A stretch of 5,680 bases of DNA. It comes from an uncultured Collinsella sp. Lineage in GTDB: Bacteria > Actinomycetota > Coriobacteriia > Coriobacteriales > Coriobacteriaceae. The notes beneath the pieces were generated by a model. It was not told where the DNA came from. It saw nothing but the letters and a program-made list of their open reading frames with translations, and did not search any database. The DNA lies in contig CATZEP010000097.1 of assembly GCA_958418185.1 (NCBI GenBank), positions 1 to 5,680 on the forward strand. Direction: 5' to 3'. Made by a program: the position numbers and the translations under genes. This document shows positions 1 through 4,592 of this stretch, in pieces. The stretch's first letter is position 1. Every line of letters starts with the position of its first letter.

Positions 1-101
1 GCCCCCTGCATACCGACACCATCCCCTTTGACGAGAAGACCCTGCTCGAAGGCCTCGACGTCTACAAGCGACTGCTTTCGCTTGATTGGGTCTCTGTGTA
101 A
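1..101 (+). CDS. C-terminal end of an enzyme, possibly M20D-type amidohydrolase (partial)
   Basis: This is the last 32 codons of a gene whose start lies before the window; codons begin at base 3 and end at TAA (99-101). The visible tail reads PLHTDTIPFDEKTLLEG and then LDVYKRLLSLDWVSV. Third positions are strongly G/C, as in the aconitase X and peptidase genes, which supports real coding. The pattern His, a few residues, FDE, then Leu and Gly before an amphipathic helix resembles the closing metal-ligand His region of M20D amidohydrolases (N-acyl amino acid or aminobenzoyl-glutamate hydrolases). That resemblance is from memory of the family and rests on very little sequence, so the product name is weak although the reading frame is good. 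No terminator hairpin is seen after the stop, so some read-through into the higBA operon is possible. Confidence 0.6.
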   Translation, partial: PLHTDTIPFDEKTLLEGLDVYKRLLSLDWVSV

Positions 102-116
102 TTTACTCAGAAAATA

Positions 117-130
117 CGAACAAATGTTTG
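117..130. promoter_or_regulatory. LexA (SOS) operator in front of higBA
   Basis: The sequence CGAACAAATGTTTG fits every position of the Gram-positive SOS box consensus CGAACRNRYGTTYG. It lies immediately upstream of the -10 hexamer and its last two bases are the TG of the extended -10, so LexA bound here should block RNA polymerase. The site is 58 bases before the higB start codon. The sequence match is seen directly; LexA control is inferred from the known consensus and from the exact placement over a promoter. Confidence 0.75.
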
Positions 131-137
131 CTATAAT
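129..137 (+). promoter_or_regulatory. Extended -10 promoter of the higBA operon
   Basis: TGCTATAAT is a perfect extended -10 (TG, one base, TATAAT at 132-137). No good -35 hexamer exists at a 16-18 base spacing: the 17-base position (109-114) reads AGAAAA. The promoter therefore probably relies on the TG extension. Transcription would start near 144, leaving a leader of about 45 bases before higB. The LexA box overlaps it. Confidence 0.75.
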
Positions 138-148
138 TTAGGTGTAAG

Positions 149-176
149 TCTATAGAAACGTTTGACGTTATTAACG
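149..176. promoter_or_regulatory. Palindromes in the higB leader, candidate HigA operator
   Basis: Two dyad-symmetric sites lie between the predicted transcription start and the higB ribosome binding site. TCTATAGA (149-156) is a perfect 8-base palindrome. CGTTATTAACG (166-176) has 5-base arms around one central base, and its symmetry extends imperfectly outward to TTG and CAA. HigA-type antitoxins normally autorepress by binding palindromes at their own promoter, so either site could be the operator. The loops are too short for RNA hairpins, which favours protein binding over an RNA structure. Assignment is inference only. Confidence 0.4.
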
Positions 177-188
177 CAAGGCGATACT

Positions 189-470
189 ATGATTGCATCC
201 TATAAAGACAGAGATACCGAGCACTTTGCTATGGGTATTCGGGTCAAGAAGTTTGCTCCCTTTGAGCGTGTTGCTTTGAGGAAGATTCGACAGCTTCAGG
301 TCTGCGTTTCTCTTGATGACCTCCGCGTCCCTCCGGGCAATCGTCTTGAAGCGCTGAAGGGCGATCGCGCCGGTCAATATAGCATCCGTGTCAATGAGCG
401 CTATCGGGTCTGTTTTGAGTGGAGACAGGGGATGGCTTGGAATGTTGAAATCGTCGATTATCACAAGTGA
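189..470 (+). CDS. higB: HigB-type RelE/ParE-superfamily toxin (ribosome-dependent mRNA endonuclease)
   Basis: This is a 93-residue basic toxin. HigB toxins enter the ribosomal A site, cut translated mRNA and arrest growth until neutralised by HigA. The ATG at 189 is chosen over an upstream in-frame TTG at 162: AAGGCG (178-183) lies at suitable spacing, 93 residues is the usual family length, and the N-terminus MIASYKD resembles that of known HigB proteins. The family core is clear: LRVPPGNRLEALKGDR (residues 45-60), then AGQYSIRVNERYRVCF (61-76) and VEIVDYH (86-92). Lys57, Asp90, Tyr91 and His92 match the positions of active-site residues described for Proteus HigB. The His reported at position 54 there is Glu here, as in the NRLEAL-containing branch. 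The toxin precedes and overlaps the antitoxin gene, the usual higBA order. Only 14 of its first 30 codons after ATG end in G or C, unlike the neighbouring metabolic genes. Confidence 0.93.
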   Translation: MIASYKDRDTEHFAMGIRVKKFAPFERVALRKIRQLQVCVSLDDLRVPPGNRLEALKGDRAGQYSIRVNERYRVCFEWRQGMAWNVEIVDYHK

Positions 471-783
471 CAAAACTGATGCTGGCTTGTTGTCGCCGGT
501 GGCCCCCGGCGAGCTTCTCAAAGAGGAATTTCTTGTCCCTATGGGTATTTCTCAATATCGCCTTGCTAAGGAGACCGGGATTCCGGCTCAGCGTATTGGG
601 CAGATTATTTTGGGAAGGCGTCGTGTTACGGCTGACACCGATCTTCGTCTTTGCCGCTACTTTGGCCTGACGGATGGCTATTGGCTTCGAGCCCAGATGG
701 CGTTTGATCTCGAGGCAGAGAAGAGGCGCATCGAACCGGAACTGGATAAGATCGTTCCCGTTCAGCAGGCCGTTGCGTTGTAG
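442..783 (+). CDS. higA: HigA-type antitoxin, XRE-family DNA-binding protein
   Basis: This 113-residue protein is the antitoxin and probable autorepressor of the pair. It carries the HigA hallmark PGELLKEEFLVPMGIS (residues 22-37), followed by an XRE helix-turn-helix at about 36-60 (ISQYRLAKETGIPAQRI and then GRR). The family segment DTDLRLCRYFGLTDGYWLRAQ comes next, and a charged C-terminal helix (AFDLEAEKRRIEPEL) is likely to help bind the toxin. The ATG at 442 is preferred because AGGGGA (427-432) precedes it at about 9 bases; the next in-frame choices are weak TTG or GTG codons without a good binding site. This gives a 29-base overlap with the end of higB, so the two are translationally linked. 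The first 20 or so residues are longer than in compact HigA proteins, so a slightly later start cannot be excluded. Confidence 0.92.
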   Translation: MLKSSIITSDKTDAGLLSPVAPGELLKEEFLVPMGISQYRLAKETGIPAQRIGQIILGRRRVTADTDLRLCRYFGLTDGYWLRAQMAFDLEAEKRRIEPELDKIVPVQQAVAL

Positions 784-812
784 CGCTCAAAGATGTTGAG
801 GTTGGAGTGACG

Positions 813-1136
813 ATGGAACGACGCCGGCAGTCTGCCGTGTTTAGTCCTGGTGGGTGTGGGTGCGGCTTGCTGCTGCTCCCGGTTATTGCTGTGAGCATTG
901 GCGTGATGTTTGCGCTTGCTGGACTGGCGGCAGCGGCACTTGTGCTGTTGATTGTGGCCATTGGCGTGACGATTTGGCTCTGCCGCAATCGCGAGCAACG
1001 CCGTGCCGACGGTAACACCAATGTCGGATGGGTCTTCTTTCTGATCATTGCGTACCTGCTGAGTGTCAGCTACCTGGTGTTCTTTGTCCTGTTGATGATC
1101 AGTGCCTTTACCGGGGAATCCGTCACGGTGGGGTAG
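813..1136 (+). CDS. Small membrane protein of unknown function, third gene of the higBA unit
   Basis: This is a 107-residue protein that I do not recognise. The ATG at 813 is chosen over a GTG at 807 because GGAG (804-807) sits 5 bases upstream as a ribosome binding site. A basic N-terminus (MERRRQ) is followed by a Gly/Cys-rich GGCGCG at 13-18. Hydrophobic stretches at about 18-36 and 38-57 look like a membrane hairpin. A charged loop RNREQRRADGN (58-68) and a third, long hydrophobic segment (about 72-98) follow. The positive N-terminus and positive middle loop suggest that both face the cytoplasm. It starts 29 bases after higA with no terminator or evident promoter between, so it is probably transcribed with the toxin-antitoxin pair from the LexA-box promoter. 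Whether it takes part in toxicity, stress response or neither is unknown. Poorly conserved small membrane proteins are also common as unrelated neighbours. Confidence 0.75.
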   Translation: MERRRQSAVFSPGGCGCGLLLLPVIAVSIGVMFALAGLAAAALVLLIVAIGVTIWLCRNREQRRADGNTNVGWVFFLIIAYLLSVSYLVFFVLLMISAFTGESVTVG

Positions 1137-1167
1137 GCTTCGGCAAGCTTCTTGAGGATGAAACGAA

Positions 1168-1206
1168 AAAGGGGTCGGATGGGCGCTTTGCCCACCCGAC
1201 CCCTTT
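1168..1206. terminator. Bidirectional rho-independent terminator
   Basis: A 17-base-pair stem with one A/C mismatch (1179 against 1195) encloses the 5-base loop GCTTT (1185-1189). The left arm is 1168-1184 and the right arm 1190-1206. It lies between the convergent membrane-protein gene and transporter gene. Read on the minus strand, the stem is followed by a T-rich run (TTTTT, then CGTTT), making a strong terminator for the transporter operon. On the plus strand only three T residues are present and they form part of the stem, so stopping from that side should be weaker. Confidence 0.85.
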
Positions 1207-1229
1207 CGCACGGTAGTTAATTCGGTCTC

Positions 1230-2549
1230 CTACTTTGCTGCCTCGCGGCGAGCGACCTCGTCGATCAAGATGGCATCGCCGTGCTTGGCAGCGGCAATGC
1301 TTGCGGCCATAATCATGCCCATTGCCGTGATGTAGGCGAAGAGCATCGACGGCGCCACGTCCATGACGATGCCGGAGAGAATCGGTGTCGCCACCTGAGC
1401 CGCCATGCTCACGGTGTAGTAGTAACCGGAGTAGCGGCCCACGCTTTGGGAGCTGCAGCACTCCAGAATCATCGTGTACACGCACAGGTCCACGCCGCCC
1501 AGCGCGACGCCCATCAACAAAAAGACGCCGTACAACACGGGCGAGAAACCGGGTGCCAGCCAAAGAAGCGCGGGGCACAAAACCATGATGACGGCGGTGC
1601 CCAGGGCGACCTTTTTGCGGCCGATTTTGAGCGAAAGGTTTGCCAGGGGTACGTAGCTTAGCAGCGCGCCTGCAATCGTCACGATATTGATGATGGCATA
1701 GGAACCGCCCTCCATGCCGTAGAACAAATCGGCATAACGGCTGATATTGGTGGTCATGGCGTTATAGCTCATGTAGTAGAAAAACGTTGCGGCGAGCAGC
1801 ATGATGATGGAGCGACGCACGTCGGTGTCTGCAACGCGTTCCTTACCGCCGGCCTCGGGGGAGTCATCTTTGTCAATCTGGTCCTCGTCGATGCCCATGG
1901 ACAGCGATTTCTCGCGCATCTTTTCGACGAGGGCGGGCTCACGGACAAAGATGCCGTAGACAACGGCTGACACGAGGATAAAGGCGGCCTGCAAGATAAA
2001 GAGCGGAAGATAATCAGGTTTGTCGGCCTTGGGAACCATGACCGAGATGGCGACGAGCATAAGACCCGTTCCCGCATAGCCGACGATCTTTTCGATTGAG
2101 TCCGCCTTGGTTCGAAGTGGGCGAGGCGTAATATCGGCCACAATGGCAACCGTCATGGTGCGGTAGGCGCATATTGCCAAAAGCGTGAGGATAATCGCGC
2201 CAATGAGCTGAGGTAGGCTGCCCATGTTGTTGGCGATCGCGATGAGCGGGACGGAGAGCATTGCCACCGCGGAGCCGCCCAAGATAAAGGGCGTTCGACG
2301 CCCGAGTTTGCTTGCGCAGCGGTCCGAGAGGATGCCAAAGAGCGGAAGCAGGAACAGGCCAAAGACATTATCGATGGCCATGATCGCGCCGGTGAGCGAG
2401 TTGGATAGGCCAAAGGTCCCTGTGAGCATCTTGGGAACGATGCCGTCGTAGACCTGCCAAAAGCTGATCATGCCCATAAAGGGTAGGGAGGCGAGGGCGA
2501 CGGCCTTGGTGTCGAGCCGGGCCGCCCGCTTAAGATTTGGTTGGGTCAT
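1230..2549 (-). CDS. MFS transporter, GPH/SLC45-like
   Basis: This is a 439-residue polytopic membrane protein, the usual length of a 12-segment major facilitator transporter. Hydrophobic segments are seen near residues 16-36, 52-74, 86-106, 112-135, 153-172 and 181-202, then 246-264, 282-304, 314-332, 336-359, 376-396 and 402-421. They are split by a charged cytoplasmic loop (203-245). The loop between segments 2 and 3 carries GILSDRCASKLGRRTPF (72-88), the signature shared by GPH sugar symporters and SLC45/sucrose-type carriers; a related LKIGRKK occurs at 307-313. The start is fixed by AGGAGA (2556-2561) 6 bases upstream. It is the last gene of the minus-strand cluster, 53 bases after the M20 peptidase, and ends before a strong terminator. 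The family suggests proton- or sodium-coupled sugar uptake, but the neighbours point rather to a peptide, acylated amino acid or hydroxy acid. The substrate is not determinable here. Confidence 0.9.
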   Translation of the reverse strand: MTQPNLKRAARLDTKAVALASLPFMGMISFWQVYDGIVPKMLTGTFGLSNSLTGAIMAIDNVFGLFLLPLFGILSDRCASKLGRRTPFILGGSAVAMLSVPLIAIANNMGSLPQLIGAIILTLLAICAYRTMTVAIVADITPRPLRTKADSIEKIVGYAGTGLMLVAISVMVPKADKPDYLPLFILQAAFILVSAVVYGIFVREPALVEKMREKSLSMGIDEDQIDKDDSPEAGGKERVADTDVRRSIIMLLAATFFYYMSYNAMTTNISRYADLFYGMEGGSYAIINIVTIAGALLSYVPLANLSLKIGRKKVALGTAVIMVLCPALLWLAPGFSPVLYGVFLLMGVALGGVDLCVYTMILECCSSQSVGRYSGYYYTVSMAAQVATPILSGIVMDVAPSMLFAYITAMGMIMAASIAAAKHGDAILIDEVARREAAK

Positions 2550-2575
2550 GCTGGTTCTCCTGGTCGGTAAAAGCG

Positions 2576-2599
2576 GGGAGGGGCGATGTCGGCCCTCCC
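2576..2599 (-). terminator. Intercistronic hairpin between peptidase and transporter genes (possible attenuator)
   Basis: The arms GGGAGGG (2576-2582) and CCCTCCC (2593-2599) pair perfectly around a 10-base loop. The structure begins a few bases after the peptidase stop codon. On the minus strand the stem is followed by CGCTTTTACC, a short T run, and then by the transporter ribosome binding site. It could act as a partial terminator lowering transporter expression, or as a 3' stabiliser of the upstream message. A full terminator is less likely because the T run is short and no separate transporter promoter is evident. Confidence 0.5.
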
Positions 2600-2602
2600 G
2601 TC

Positions 2603-4024
2603 CTACAGTTGTCCAAGGTTGGCGAGAAACGCCACATAGAATTCGATACCGCGCTTGTAGACGTCGACGCCGATGCGTTCGTTGGCGGCATGGATGAGCT
2701 TGCGCGCCTCACCCGAGTAGATAAAGCCGCAGAAGCGGTAGACGCGATCGCAGATCTCGTTGAACTCGCGCGAGTCGGTGCAGGAGTTCTGCACGTAGGG
2801 AGCAAAGCCGGCCTCGGGATAGACACCCGACACGCAGCGATGGATGTAGTTGAAGGCGGCATCGTCTTCGTAAGGCGAGATGGGCGCGGGCTCGGTGTAG
2901 GGAATCGCCTCGTTGATTTCGACGGTGATATGGTCGGGGCTTACGCCCGAGGCACGGCACTGCTGGGCGGCGAGCTTGCGGGCGCGCTCAACGGCATCGG
3001 CGATGGTCTCGAACGGAGCGATGCGCACGTTGAAGTTGGCGCGAGCAGCTGGTGGCAGCACGTTGTGCGCGTTGGAGCCTTCGAGCTGCGTAAGCGCATA
3101 GGTTGTGCGCAGCATGGCCGAGGTCTCGGGGCTGGCGGCCATAATCTTGGTAACCGCGGGGCGTGTGAGCCAGAGGTTGCCAAAGATTGCCTGAAACGTC
3201 GCACTGCCGCGGGCACCAAGCTCGGTCAGTGTGGCCTCGACGGCGGGCGTGAGCTGCGGCTTGCCGGGGTTGGCCGAGATAGTCTCGCATACACGGCAGA
3301 GAAGACGGCAGGCATCGTTTGCCGCAGGCGTAGAGGCATGGCCGCCGTCGGCGCGCGCCGTGACGGTAAGGTCGACGTGGCCCTTCTCGGACACGCCTAC
3401 CATGGCAACGGGTTCGGTGACGCCGAGCGGGGCGTCGGTTGCCACGGCGCCACCCTCATCGAGCACCATATAGGGATGGATGTTGTGCTCGCGAAGCCAC
3501 TGCACTGCATGGGTTGCAGTAGGCGCGGCGATTTCCTCGCCATCGCTCGAGAAGAACCAGACATCGCGCGGGGGAACGAAGCCCTGGGCAATCAAATGCT
3601 CGGCGGCCTCGAAGAAAGCCGAGACGATGCACTTGGTGTCGAGTGATCCGCGGGCCCAGATCTCGCCGTCGAAGATCTCGGCTCCAAAGGGATCGTGCTT
3701 CCAGTCTTGGCCCTCGACGGGCACGACGTCCTGATGCGCCATCATGACGATGGGGTCCAAGGCGGAATCGGCGCCAGGCCAACGCAGGAGCATGCCAAAG
3801 TCGTCGACGCGTGTGAGCTCGGCGACTTTAAAGAAATGCGGATAAAGTCGCTGAAGCGTGGGAATCCACTGGCTGAAGGGCTCATCGTCGCGCTCGGCGA
3901 TGTTCTCACGCGAAACGGTGGGGATGCGCAGCAATTCGCAAAAGCGCTCGACGGCTGCCTCGTCTGCCTTGTAGGTGCCTGCATCAAGAGGCGCGCCCTG
4001 TGCGACCGATACCGATGCTCCCAT
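2603..4024 (-). CDS. M20-family metallopeptidase (carboxypeptidase S/dipeptidase-like)
   Basis: This is a 473-residue zinc hydrolase, full length for the CPS1/PepV-like branch of M20. These enzymes cleave dipeptides, C-terminal residues or N-acyl amino acids in the cytoplasm. All metal-site motifs are present. MAHQDVVPV gives His97 and Asp99. The bridging Asp129 lies in ARGSLDTK. The catalytic Glu163 and ligand Glu164 lie in SSDGEEI, Asp189 in VLDEGG, and the last ligand His445 in LIHAANERI. The lid/dimerisation domain spans about 212-337 and contains the conserved GGHAST (His229) and a SNAHNVLPP segment. No signal peptide is seen. The start ATG at 4024 has AAAGGAGT (4031-4038) about 7 bases upstream. 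It lies 110 bases after the aconitase X small subunit and 53 bases before the transporter gene, all in one direction. It probably releases an amino acid or hydroxy acid from an imported conjugate. The exact substrate is unknown. Confidence 0.92.
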   Translation of the reverse strand: MGASVSVAQGAPLDAGTYKADEAAVERFCELLRIPTVSRENIAERDDEPFSQWIPTLQRLYPHFFKVAELTRVDDFGMLLRWPGADSALDPIVMMAHQDVVPVEGQDWKHDPFGAEIFDGEIWARGSLDTKCIVSAFFEAAEHLIAQGFVPPRDVWFFSSDGEEIAAPTATHAVQWLREHNIHPYMVLDEGGAVATDAPLGVTEPVAMVGVSEKGHVDLTVTARADGGHASTPAANDACRLLCRVCETISANPGKPQLTPAVEATLTELGARGSATFQAIFGNLWLTRPAVTKIMAASPETSAMLRTTYALTQLEGSNAHNVLPPAARANFNVRIAPFETIADAVERARKLAAQQCRASGVSPDHITVEINEAIPYTEPAPISPYEDDAAFNYIHRCVSGVYPEAGFAPYVQNSCTDSREFNEICDRVYRFCGFIYSGEARKLIHAANERIGVDVYKRGIEFYVAFLANLGQL

Positions 4025-4134
4025 GGTGGGACTCCTTTCGTGTTGTATATCGAATACGTCAAGATTATCGCCCGCACCGCGCGTGGGAAATGGCGAAACA
4101 CGTTGTTCATCTGCGGGCGGCGGGTCGGATAGCC

Positions 4135-4578
4135 TTAGCCGACGATGACCGTGCCGTCTTCGGTCACGGTGATGGCGTCTCCCGTCGACACAGCATCGAG
4201 AAACTCATCGCCCAGGTTGTCAATGGTGGGCATGGGGGTGTCGGTCCATACACCCGAGAGGATCGCGCCAGCGGCGGCAAGGCTGTCAATGGGTTTGGAA
4301 AACAGCAGGCATGCGGGTTGGCGCCCCATTTTGGTGGCGCAGAAGAGCACCATGCCGCCTGTGGTGGAGCCGATAGTCTGCGGAAGGCACAAGGCACATC
4401 CCGCCAAAGGTTTGCCGTACAAGTCGGGATTGTTTTGGTCGGAACACGTGGCCTTTTTGTCGCCAAACATCAGTGCCTTCTGAAACGATGCGAGTGTGTT
4501 GAGCCCTCCGTGAGAGACAAGTGCCTTGGCGTGGGCAGTTCCGGGGACAACGACGCGGCCGTGAAAGATTTTTTCCAT
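4135..4578 (-). CDS. Aconitase X small (swivel domain, DUF126) subunit
   Basis: This 147-residue protein is the swivelling domain of aconitase X, which closes over the large subunit to complete the dehydratase active site. Family features are the N-terminal GRVVVPGTAHAKAL (7-20) and the Gly/Ser-rich active-site loop LPQTIGSTTGG (65-75), where Ser71 is the likely catalytic serine position. A beta-rich C-terminus, GDAITVTEDGTVIVG, follows. The start at 4578 is set by GGAAGG (4588-4593), which overlaps the stop of the large subunit gene 14 bases upstream. The frame stays open further upstream, but that would overlap the large subunit gene heavily and adds arginine-rich shadow sequence. In some organisms the two subunits are fused; here they are split and probably translationally coupled. 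Characterised aconitase X enzymes are cis-3-hydroxyproline dehydratases in bacteria and mevalonate 5-phosphate dehydratases in archaea. The substrate of this one is open. Confidence 0.88.
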   Translation of the reverse strand: MEKIFHGRVVVPGTAHAKALVSHGGLNTLASFQKALMFGDKKATCSDQNNPDLYGKPLAGCALCLPQTIGSTTGGMVLFCATKMGRQPACLLFSKPIDSLAAAGAILSGVWTDTPMPTIDNLGDEFLDAVSTGDAITVTEDGTVIVG

Positions 4579-4592
4579 GAGGAGTCGCCTTC

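Noticed and set aside
102..107. TTTACT as a -35 element for the higBA promoter
   Set aside because: The spacing to TATAAT is 24 bases, too long for a normal promoter. The extended -10 makes a -35 unnecessary.
171..521. Minus-strand open frame opposite higB
   Set aside because: It is fully antisense to a clear HigB gene and shows no family features.
626..1211. Two minus-strand open frames opposite higA and the membrane protein
   Set aside because: Their translations are low-complexity, rich in Ser, Pro, His and Gln, and mirror the hydrophobic codons of the + strand gene. One also runs through the terminator.
2537..3646. Long open frame on the + strand opposite the M20 gene (369 codons)
   Set aside because: It lies antisense to a gene with complete catalytic motifs, has no recognisable domain and no good ribosome binding site. 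Long antisense frames are expected opposite G/C-third-position genes.
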